From NCBI GenBank assembly GCA_964491625.1, contig CAZBIU010000171.1:1-14061 (forward strand): a DNA stretch of 14,061 bases, written 5' to 3'. Source of the DNA: Fen-1118 sp964491625. Lineage in GTDB: Bacteria > Myxococcota_A > Polyangia > Fen-1088. The notes beneath the pieces were generated by a model. It did not search any database. It was given only the letters and a program-made list of their open reading frames with translations, and had not been told where the DNA came from. How positions within the stretch are numbered: the first letter of the stretch is position 1; the number at the start of each line of letters is the position of its first letter. A program made the position numbers and the translations under genes. Of the stretch, positions 1 through 6,416 are shown in pieces.

Positions 1-40
1 CTTCGGGCCATCCCTGTTCTGGCGTTCTGAAAGGAAGATC

Positions 41-2512
41 GTGAGACGTTCAAATCTGACATGCCGATCCGGCTTTCTGTTGGTGAGCCTGCTATGCGCT
101 TCCGCCTGCGGGAGCACTGCCCATCCGAACAACGGCCAATCGGGCGGAGGTGGTGGCTCGGCGGTCAAAGGGGGAAGCACCTCGCCTCTCGGCAGCGGAG
201 GAACAGGGGGCAAGGCCACTTCCGGAGCCGGTGGCGCAGCGTCGGGCGGCCAGACCGGCACCGGTGCGGGCGGCGCAGCGTCGGGCGGCAGCGGCGCTGG
301 TGGCGCAGCGTCGGGCGGCCAAATCGGCACCCGCGCGGGCGGCGTAACAACAGGCGGCAGAGGCGGCAGCGGAGCCGGTGGCGCAGCGTCGGGTGGCCAA
401 ACCGGCACCGGTGCGGGCGGCGCGGCTTCCGGTGGCCAGCCCGGCACCGCTGCGGGCGGCACGGCATCGGGTGGCAGAGCAGGTTCCAGCGCAGGCGGCA
501 CCCCGACGGGCGGTGCGGGCGGCGCCAGCGGCGTGACTGCGGTCGGAGGAACCCTCTCCGCAGGGGGAGGCTCGGGAACGTCCACCACGGTTGCCCCCAG
601 CACGGACAAGCCGAGCACGGACACGACCTGGAACCAGGGGCTCACGGCGGGTCCGAATGGCCCAATTCCGCTCATCGTCGTGGACCAGTTCGGCTACCGC
701 ACCGCCGCCCAGAAAGTGGCTGTCATTCGCGATCCGCAGACGGGATACGACAGCGCCGTGGACTTCACGCCGGGAACGCAGTACGCGGTGGTGGACAAGG
801 CCACGGGCAAAACCGTTAAGCAGGGCGCGCCCACTTCCTGGAATGGCGGCGCAGTCGACAGCTCGTCGGGCGACAAAGTCTGGTGGTTCGACTTTTCGGA
901 CGTCACGACGCCTGGCACCTATACGGTGAACGACGTGGACAAGAAAGTCCGCTCGGTTGAGTTCGACATCGACGACAACGTCTACCGGAGTGTGCTCAAG
1001 CACGCCGTGCGCATGTATTACTACCAGCGTGCTGGATTCGCGAAGTCAGCCGCAACCGCTGGCGCGGACTGGGCCGACGGTGCCAGCCACATGGGAACTG
1101 GACAGGACTCGCAGGCTCACGCTTGGACTGCGAAGACCGATGCGTCGCTGGTCAAGGATCTGCACGGTGGCTGGTACGATGCCGGTGACTTCAACAAGTA
1201 CACTGCTTGGGCGGCAGCCACGGTGATCGTGCTTCTGCGCGCCTATGAAGAAAACCCAACCGCGTTTGGCGACGACTACGGCATTGCCGAGTCTGGGAAC
1301 GGCATTCCCGACATCCTTGACGAGGTCAAATGGGCGCTCGATTGGATCGAGCGTATGCAGAATACCGACGGGTCCCTGCTGTGCGTGATGGGCCTCGCCT
1401 CGGCCAGCCCGCCTTCGGCCGCGACCGACCCGAGCTACTACGGACCGGCAACGACCAATGCGAGCTTGATGGGCGCTGCGGTGTTTGCGTACGCCAGCAA
1501 GGTTTACGGCGCGCGTCCCGAGGCGAGCCTCAAGACGTACGCCACGGATCTCAATGCGCGTGCCGTCAAGGCATGGACCTGGGCGGTAGCGAATCCGAGC
1601 GTACTCTATTACAACAACGACGAGAGCAAGCAGGCGGGTTCGAGCGGCCTGGCCTCGGGCGACCAAGAAACGGACGACGCCGGCCGACTGTTCTCGAAAT
1701 TCCAGGCGGCCATGTACCTGTACGAGATGACGGGCGACGCTGCCTACCGAACCTTCGTCGAGGCGAATTACGCGGCGATCGAGCCAAGCTCTGGCCCGAG
1801 CGAGTGGGACATGGAAAAGCAGGAAGCAGTGCTCTACTACACGCGCTTGAACGGGATCAGCAACAGCGTAGGCTCCGCTATCCTGAATCAGTTCTTGACC
1901 AACATTACGACCCACACTGATCAATGGCCCATGGTCACGGGCAATCAGGATCCATATCGTGCGCCGATGAAGGACTACACCTGGGGCAGCAATCAGATCA
2001 AGATGGCACAGGCGCGCCTCTATCAACTCTTGGCGAAGTACGGAAGCGGCACGACGGTAGCCCCGGCCGCAGGCGCGGCGGAGGAGTACGTGCACTACAT
2101 GCACGGCGTGAATCCAATCGGGCTGGTGTACTTGACCAACATGCAGCGAGCAGGCGCAGAGAATTCGGCGAAGACAGTGTTTCACACTTGGTTTGCCGAC
2201 GGCACGAAGTGGGACGAAGTCTCAAGCACGACGCCAGGTCCCGCTCCCGGCTTCGTTCCAGGCGGCCCGAATTCAAGCTTCTCGCTCGACAGCTGTTGCA
2301 CGGCGCCTTCGGGCGATTCGGCGTACCACTGTTATGGCGCCTCCGAGTTCTCACTGTGCAGCCAGAATTGGCAGCCGCCCATGGGACAACCAGTCCAGAA
2401 AGCCTACCTGCAGTTCAACTCGGGATGGCCGGCAGGGTCATGGCCCATTACCGAGCCCAGCACGGGCTATCAGGCGAAGTACGTGCTGGTCTTGGCTGCC
2501 TACGCGCATTAG
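41..2512 (+). CDS. GH9 endoglucanase/cellodextrinase-type lipoprotein
   Basis: Secreted glycoside hydrolase family 9 enzyme, expected to cut beta-1,4-glucans (cellulose or cellodextrins) by inversion at the cell surface. It starts with GTG at 41, chosen because AAGGAAG (31-37) sits just upstream. Residues 1-23 form a lipoprotein signal peptide ending in the lipobox ASAC (Cys23). Residues about 30-195 are a Gly/Ala/Ser-rich spacer. Residues about 208-310 match the N-terminal Ig-like CelD_N domain, followed by the (alpha/alpha)6 catalytic domain to the end. Visible catalytic landmarks are DAGDFNKY with Asp380 and Asp383 (base side), HYMHGVNP at 685-692 (active-site His region) and Glu805 in the ITEPSTGYQ motif (general acid). 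No carbohydrate-binding module is recognisable. It converges on a sigma-factor module. The family is clear; exact substrate is inferred. Confidence 0.93.
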   Translation: MRRSNLTCRSGFLLVSLLCASACGSTAHPNNGQSGGGGGSAVKGGSTSPLGSGGTGGKATSGAGGAASGGQTGTGAGGAASGGSGAGGAASGGQIGTRAGGVTTGGRGGSGAGGAASGGQTGTGAGGAASGGQPGTAAGGTASGGRAGSSAGGTPTGGAGGASGVTAVGGTLSAGGGSGTSTTVAPSTDKPSTDTTWNQGLTAGPNGPIPLIVVDQFGYRTAAQKVAVIRDPQTGYDSAVDFTPGTQYAVVDKATGKTVKQGAPTSWNGGAVDSSSGDKVWWFDFSDVTTPGTYTVNDVDKKVRSVEFDIDDNVYRSVLKHAVRMYYYQRAGFAKSAATAGADWADGASHMGTGQDSQAHAWTAKTDASLVKDLHGGWYDAGDFNKYTAWAAATVIVLLRAYEENPTAFGDDYGIAESGNGIPDILDEVKWALDWIERMQNTDGSLLCVMGLASASPPSAATDPSYYGPATTNASLMGAAVFAYASKVYGARPEASLKTYATDLNARAVKAWTWAVANPSVLYYNNDESKQAGSSGLASGDQETDDAGRLFSKFQAAMYLYEMTGDAAYRTFVEANYAAIEPSSGPSEWDMEKQEAVLYYTRLNGISNSVGSAILNQFLTNITTHTDQWPMVTGNQDPYRAPMKDYTWGSNQIKMAQARLYQLLAKYGSGTTVAPAAGAAEEYVHYMHGVNPIGLVYLTNMQRAGAENSAKTVFHTWFADGTKWDEVSSTTPGPAPGFVPGGPNSSFSLDSCCTAPSGDSAYHCYGASEFSLCSQNWQPPMGQPVQKAYLQFNSGWPAGSWPITEPSTGYQAKYVLVLAAYAH
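221..540 (+). repeat. Gly/Ala/Ser-rich spacer repeats in the GH9 gene
   Basis: Imperfect tandem repeats encode units of the form GAGGAASGGQTGT between the lipid anchor and the enzyme. At DNA level, 224-276 and 371-423 are the same 53 bases with only two mismatches, 147 bases (49 codons) apart, so the spacer has grown by in-frame duplication. The likely role is a flexible tether holding the enzyme away from the outer membrane. Confidence 0.8.
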
Positions 2513-2589
2513 CGATGGAAAGGCATGATAGCCGATGCGATGCGTGCGTTCACGTGTGGCCGCGGGCGTGGGCGCTGGGCAGGATTCGT

Positions 2590-2774
2590 CCGCGCCATCC
2601 GGATTCGGGCCGCGGCGGCCGTCGCCGACACCGGTTCCATGCGAGGCGGCAGGGTAACTTCCCCAGTCGGAAGCTCAGCGCGCCGAGCAGTCGCAGCCGA
2701 TCGGCGTCGGTTGGCTGAAGAGCACGTCGACCGGCACGGACAAGAGAGCGCCCCTTGGGACTGAGGGCCGACAT
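2590..2774 (-). pseudogene. Frameshifted, truncated remnant of the sigma-linked membrane TPR-like protein
   Basis: Starting at ATG 2774, three bases after the stop of the sigma gene and with AAGGAGG ahead of it, the translation (MSALSPKGRSLVRAGRRALQ) parallels the start of the intact gene at 5085-5768 (MSTLSSKGRALVNAGRRAFR) for 38 residues. Around 2651-2660 one base is missing relative to the intact copy. The match then continues in another minus frame (LPPRMEPVSATAAA against LPPDMSTVTSVAAA). DNA similarity fades by about 2593, before the transmembrane segment. The membrane anchor and the TPR-like domain are therefore absent, and the remnant stops close to the convergent GH9 gene. An open frame of 74 codons (2550-2774) remains, but its C-terminal half is out of frame. 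It could still express a short cytosolic peptide with the conserved N-terminus. Confidence 0.75.
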
Positions 2775-2776
2775 GA

Positions 2777-3358
2777 TTACCGAGCCTCCTTGTCCCGCAG
2801 TGCATGCCTGGCCAGAGCATCTTCGAAGGATTGCCTCGCCAACCGAAGCCGCGAATAGGCTGTGTTGATCGGTATTTCTAGCACCTGCACCACTTCCGGT
2901 ACTGTCATTTCGAGCACCTCCACCATGACGAAGATCTCTCGCTTCGGCTCGTCGAGATCTGACAAGATGTTCTCGAGCAATTCCAACTCGGCATCCCTTT
3001 CGGCCACGTCCAACGGCGAGGGTTGCCTCGACCTAGGCTCCGCGCCGAGGCTTGCCACCGCGGCATCCCTGGTCCGCCGGGACCGTCGGTAGTCGCTCAC
3101 AGTTCGGCGTACGATGCCGTAGAGCCAGCTTCGCAGAGCCTCCGGCCGCTGCAGCGTCGCAAGCTTGGAATGGACGACGATGAATACATCCTGAACAACG
3201 TCGTCGATGGCGTCGGTTCCAGCACCGAGGTGTCCGGCCGACGCCCACACGAAGTCCAGGTACCGCTGGTAGACAGCGTGGAAGGGAAGCACAGAGGAGA
3301 CCGCCATCGGCGGGCTGGCCGACGCATCAACCGATGCCTTGCTTCCAGTCATCGTCAT
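2777..3358 (-). CDS. ECF-family RNA polymerase sigma factor, copy 1
   Basis: Extracytoplasmic-function sigma factor of 193 residues that redirects RNA polymerase to its own promoter class. Sigma region 2 spans about residues 26-95 (IDDVVQDVF in 2.2; the SWLYGIVRRTVSDYRRSRR stretch in 2.3-2.4). Region 4 spans about 128-182, with the helix-turn-helix ending INTAYSRLRLARQSF. The start at 3358 is supported by AGGAGG complementary to 3368-3373, nine bases away; a second ATG two codons in is possible. It is a close paralog of the sigma factor at 5756-6370: about 83% identical over the 59 residues of region 2 compared by eye, and nearly identical in the DNA-contacting helices. Its membrane partner gene immediately downstream is broken. 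Its promoter region carries the shared GGAAA-N12-GCCACT element. Confidence 0.93.
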   Translation of the reverse strand: MTMTGSKASVDASASPPMAVSSVLPFHAVYQRYLDFVWASAGHLGAGTDAIDDVVQDVFIVVHSKLATLQRPEALRSWLYGIVRRTVSDYRRSRRTRDAAVASLGAEPRSRQPSPLDVAERDAELELLENILSDLDEPKREIFVMVEVLEMTVPEVVQVLEIPINTAYSRLRLARQSFEDALARHALRDKEAR

Positions 3359-3377
3359 CCTCGAATGCCTCCTAAGA

Positions 3378-3406
3378 AGTGGCAGACCGTTCCCTTTTCC
3401 GTCACA
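3378..3406 (-). promoter_or_regulatory. Shared ECF-type promoter element before sigma copy 1
   Basis: Reading the minus strand, TGTGACGGAAA (3406 to 3396) is followed after exactly 12 bases by GCCACT (3383 to 3378). The same two boxes with the same 12-base gap occur before sigma copy 2 and before the GH54 gene. The GCCACT box lies 19 bases before the ATG. A -35/-10 pair read by this sigma family (autoregulation) is the simplest reading; an activator site is the alternative. Confidence 0.65.
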
Positions 3407-3506
3407 GAATTGACGGGGCGGCTCTCACCCGGTGCACACATGGCCCTCCGCGTGGCGGGTCATTCACTCGTCTACTTCGACAGTTCGATCTGGTCTCTTG
3501 AACGCA

Positions 3507-3531
3507 ACGGAAAGTCGAGCTTCACGCCACT
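3507..3531 (+). promoter_or_regulatory. Shared ECF-type promoter element before the GH54 gene
   Basis: ACGGAAA (3507-3513), then 12 bases, then GCCACT (3526-3531). Similarity with the element before sigma copy 2 extends to ACGGAAAGT and to CACGCCACTGCA. The second box ends only nine bases before ATG 3541, so if it is a -10 box the mRNA is leaderless or nearly so. Confidence 0.65.
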
Positions 3532-3540
3532 GCACGAATC

Positions 3541-5070
3541 ATGAAGCATGGGCGACCCGAATCACGGGCCATGGTTTTCCTCGCGCTTCTGTTGGTCGTC
3601 GTCGGTGCATGTAGTCCCTCGGTCTCGGGTCCTTCCAACATTCTTGGAAGCGGCGGCTCCGGCGGCAGCGCGAAATCGACAGGTAAAGATGACTCCGGCG
3701 GCAAGATGGGCGTGGGTGGGGCCGTAGGTGGCGGGGGCATCGGTGGCCCGGCGCGGACGGGTGGTCTTACAGGTGGCGGCGGAGTGTCGGGCGCCGGGGG
3801 CACACTCAGCACCGGTGGGCTCGCAGGCTCGGGCGGGATCGCGAGCACGGGAGGTAGTCGTTCGGGCGGAGCCGTTGGTAGCGGCGGAGCCTTGGGCGGA
3901 GTCTCTGGAACCCCAACCGGCGGCACCTCAGGTGGCGGCGTTTCACGGGATGCTGCGGCTGGGAGCGGAGGCATGGGAGCCGCCGGCGGCAATTCACGGG
4001 ATGCCGCGGCTGGCGGCCAACCGGATTCGGGTGGCAGAAGTGGCACGGGCGGATCGTCCAGCTCGGGCGGGACAGGTGGCGCGGGCGGAATCGCCGACTC
4101 GGGAACAGGGCCTTGCGACATCTATGCATCGGGCAACACGCCATGTGTCGCTGCACACAGCATGGCTCGGGCACTCTACAGTGCGTACAATGGAAACCTG
4201 TATCAAGTCAGGCGCGCCTCAGACAAGACCACCAAGGACATCGCCGTGCTGACCGCCGGAGGCATCGCCAACTCAGCCGCGCAAGACACATTCTGCTCGG
4301 GCACGACGTGCACCATTTCGGAGATCTACGACCAGTCGCCGAACGGAAACCACCTCACCAAATCACCGGCGGGCGGCTGGCTGAACAATGGGGGCCTGGA
4401 AGCGGATGCAACCAAGGCCAAGATTACGTTGAACGGCCATACGGTCTACGGCGTCTACACGACTTCAAACTTCGACAACGACGTAGGCGCCGTGGGTTAC
4501 CGAAACAACACGACCAAGGGTGTCCCAACCGGCGACCAGCCAGAGTCTATGTACATGGTGATCAGTGGGAAGCACTACAACCAATGGTGCTGCTTCGACT
4601 ACGGGAACGCCGAGACCAACAACAAGGACAACGGCAACGCCACCATGGAGTGTGTCTATTTCGGGAGTAGCACCCAGTGGGCCAAGGGCAACGGCACCGG
4701 TCCCTGGGTCATGGCCGATCTCGAGAATGGCGTCTTTGCGGGAGCCGACCCCAACGCCGTGATAGCTACCAACACGCCCATCTCCGCCACCTATGTTACG
4801 GCAATCCTCAAGGGCCCATCTGGAAACAGGTTTGCGCTCAAAGGCGGCGATGCGCAGTCAGGCGCGCTCGCGACCAAGTACGACGGAGCACGCCCGTCCG
4901 GCTACAGTCCTCAGAAGAAGGAAGGCGCCATCATCCTCGGAATAGGCGGGGACAACAGCCACACCGGTGAAGGGACCTTCTTCGAAGGATGCATGACTTC
5001 CGGCAACCCGTCCGATGCGATCGACGACGCCGTCCAGGCCAACATCGTCGCTGCCGGGTATGGTCGCTGA
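3541..5070 (+). CDS. GH54 alpha-L-arabinofuranosidase lipoprotein (AbfB catalytic domain)
   Basis: Surface lipoprotein that should release arabinofuranosyl side chains from arabinoxylan or arabinan. Residues 1-24 form the signal peptide with lipobox VGAC (Cys24). Residues about 35-188 are a Gly-rich spacer. From about 190 to the end it matches the AbfB catalytic domain almost continuously (GPCDIYASGNTPCVAAHS, YDQSPNGNHL, CCFDYGNAE, KEGAIILGIGGDNS). The residues corresponding to the known GH54 nucleophile and acid are Glu370 (in ATMECVYFG) and Asp471 (in GIGGDNS). The adjacent Cys pair of the family is present (CCFD). The C-terminal arabinose-binding CBM42 domain of fungal enzymes is absent; the gene stops at the end of the catalytic domain. 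There is no Shine-Dalgarno before ATG 3541. An internal ATG at 3571 would remove the basic n-region, so 3541 is preferred. It converges on the intact anti-sigma-like gene 14 bases away. Confidence 0.94.
   Translation: MKHGRPESRAMVFLALLLVVVGACSPSVSGPSNILGSGGSGGSAKSTGKDDSGGKMGVGGAVGGGGIGGPARTGGLTGGGGVSGAGGTLSTGGLAGSGGIASTGGSRSGGAVGSGGALGGVSGTPTGGTSGGGVSRDAAAGSGGMGAAGGNSRDAAAGGQPDSGGRSGTGGSSSSGGTGGAGGIADSGTGPCDIYASGNTPCVAAHSMARALYSAYNGNLYQVRRASDKTTKDIAVLTAGGIANSAAQDTFCSGTTCTISEIYDQSPNGNHLTKSPAGGWLNNGGLEADATKAKITLNGHTVYGVYTTSNFDNDVGAVGYRNNTTKGVPTGDQPESMYMVISGKHYNQWCCFDYGNAETNNKDNGNATMECVYFGSSTQWAKGNGTGPWVMADLENGVFAGADPNAVIATNTPISATYVTAILKGPSGNRFALKGGDAQSGALATKYDGARPSGYSPQKKEGAIILGIGGDNSHTGEGTFFEGCMTSGNPSDAIDDAVQANIVAAGYGR
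3646..4100 (+). repeat. Gly-rich spacer in the GH54 gene
   Basis: Low-complexity GGx/GSGG codons between the lipobox and the catalytic domain, less regular than the GH9 spacer. A short motif is repeated (SRDAAAGSGG near 3949-3975 and SRDAAAGGQ near 3991-4020). It probably works as a flexible surface tether. Confidence 0.75.
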
Positions 5071-5084
5071 CCCCTGGGGTACCC

Positions 5085-5768
5085 TCAACGCGCGGCCAGA
5101 CGGGCGTCGCAGAACTGCTTGGCCTGCGCGGCGAGCGGAGATTCGGGTGCAAGCGCCGCGATCTTTGCGTTCGCCTCATCGAATCGCCCCAGAGCACACA
5201 GCGCCTGCGCTCGGCCTGCGCGTTGCTCTTCGCTGAGCAGCCCCTTGGGGAACTTGCGGCGATACTCGTCAAGCGCCCTAAGAGCCTCCGCGGGGCGTCC
5301 AGCACGTAGGTGGTGCGTTGCACGCGATAGGATCGCAACCTCGGCTGACAATCGATCCTGTGGGCGGCGAGCCGCAGTTGCGGATTGGGCAGGCAGCTCA
5401 GTTCCAGGTGGCGTCGTATCGAGAATCGTCGGTGGCTCGACAGGAGCCGGTTCGATCGCCTTTTCCATCGCAGCGACTGGCGCAACTTTCGCTTCTTGCA
5501 GCTTGTCCGCTCCCCATCCCCGGTTCCAGGTAATGAAAACTGCTCCGCCGACAAGACCAATGCCGGCCACGACCACGGAAATGATCGGCCATATCGATTT
5601 GCCCGCGGCAGCCACCGACGTCACCGTGCTCATGTCGGGCGGTAGTGCGGCGTCGCCGAGCCGGGAGCGTAGCTCGGCGAGGAGCCGAGCGCGATCCGCA
5701 TCGGTCGGTCGGAAAGCACGCCGACCGGCATTGACAAGCGCCCGTCCTTTGGAACTTAAGGTCGACAT
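5085..5768 (-). CDS. Single-pass membrane protein with TPR-like C-terminus, putative anti-sigma partner
   Basis: Protein of 227 residues whose ATG (5766-5768) lies inside the end of the sigma gene, overlapping it by 13 bases, so the two are translationally coupled. Residues 1-58 are a charged cytoplasmic part with a conserved start (LSSKGRALVNAGRRAFRPTD). Residues about 60-81 are a hydrophobic membrane segment. Residues 85-136 are a Pro/Ala-rich periplasmic linker, and 137-225 are a helical repeat region (LRAGRPAEALRALDEYRRKF, LCALGRFDEANAKIAAL) typical of the TPR-like protein that follows ECF sigma genes in Polyangia. The arrangement suggests it holds or releases the sigma factor in response to an envelope signal. 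That role is inferred from position and topology; no classical zinc anti-sigma motif is visible. A decayed paralog lies at about 2590-2774. Confidence 0.8.
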   Translation of the reverse strand: MSTLSSKGRALVNAGRRAFRPTDADRARLLAELRSRLGDAALPPDMSTVTSVAAAGKSIWPIISVVVAGIGLVGGAVFITWNRGWGADKLQEAKVAPVAAMEKAIEPAPVEPPTILDTTPPGTELPAQSATAARRPQDRLSAEVAILSRATHHLRAGRPAEALRALDEYRRKFPKGLLSEEQRAGRAQALCALGRFDEANAKIAALAPESPLAAQAKQFCDARLAAR

Positions 5769-6370
5769 GGCCGCCGATTCTCCTCACTACGTGCTTCATG
5801 CCTGGCAAGCGCATCCTCGAAGGACTGCCTCGCCATCCGAAGCCTCGAATAAGCTGTGTTTAGGGGTACTTCAATTGCTTGAGCCACTTCTGGCACCGTC
5901 ATCTCCAGAACCTCCACCATCACAAAGACCTCTCGCTTCGGCTCGTCGAGCTCCGCCAAAATGCCCTCGAGCAGCTCCAACTCCGCGTTTCTCTCAGCCA
6001 CGTCGAGAGGCGACGGCTGAGCCGGATGATTCGCCTTGAGCTCAATGCCGAGCCTGGCCCCGGCGGCATCCCTGGATCGCCTGGAGCGCCGATAGTCGCT
6101 TACCGTACGTCTGACGATACCGTAGATCCAGCTTCGCAGGGCTTCCGGCCGCTGCAACGTGACAAGCTTGGCCTGGATTACGATGAATACATCCTGTACC
6201 ACGTCGTCGATAGCGTCTCGCGCCACTCCGAGATGTCGGGCGGACGACCACACGAAGTCAAAATACTGTTTGTAGATGGCTTGCAGGTTGGGCACGCGAA
6301 CGTCTGACGGTCCTAAATTGGGATCTTCATTCGAAAAGATGGCGGAAGCGTTTGACTTGCTGCCAATCAT
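5756..6370 (-). CDS. ECF-family RNA polymerase sigma factor, copy 2
   Basis: ECF sigma factor of 204 residues. Region 2 is at about residues 30-100 (IDDVVQDVF, SWIYGIVRRTVSDYRRSRR) and region 4 at about 134-188 (ELDEPKREVFVMVEVLEM, then LNTAYSRLRMARQSF). It is a paralog of the sigma factor at 2777-3358. The promoter-reading segments differ by only one conservative change in region 2.4 and two in the region 4 recognition helix, so both should read the same promoters. The ATG at 6370 has no strong ribosome site, but the GSK residues near the start match copy 1. It is followed by its membrane partner (13-base overlap) and preceded at 41 bases by a secreted barrel-like protein gene. Its own shared promoter element overlaps the end of that gene. 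Confidence 0.93.
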   Translation of the reverse strand: MIGSKSNASAIFSNEDPNLGPSDVRVPNLQAIYKQYFDFVWSSARHLGVARDAIDDVVQDVFIVIQAKLVTLQRPEALRSWIYGIVRRTVSDYRRSRRSRDAAGARLGIELKANHPAQPSPLDVAERNAELELLEGILAELDEPKREVFVMVEVLEMTVPEVAQAIEVPLNTAYSRLRMARQSFEDALARHEARSEENRRPCRP

Positions 6371-6387
6371 AGTCAGTCACCAGATGC

Positions 6388-6416
6388 AGTGGCGTGCGGT
6401 TTCACTTTCCGTCACA
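6388..6416 (-). promoter_or_regulatory. Shared ECF-type promoter element before sigma copy 2
   Basis: On the minus strand, TGTGACGGAAA (6416 to 6406), 12 bases, GCCACT (6393 to 6388), then 17 bases to the ATG at 6370. Over the 29 bases from box to box it agrees with the copy-1 element at 22 positions. The TGA stop of the upstream gene (6414-6412) is inside the first box. Confidence 0.65.

Noticed and set aside
5070..5080. Palindrome ACCCCTGGGGT between the convergent GH54 and partner genes
   Set aside because: One-base centre cannot form an RNA hairpin and there is no T-run; it is not a supported terminator.
3023..6307. Plus-strand frames opposite both sigma genes that resemble each other (shared RPHEV and DEYIL motifs)
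   Set aside because: Their similarity is the mirror image of conserved sigma region 2; two paralogous genes give paralogous antisense frames without being genes.
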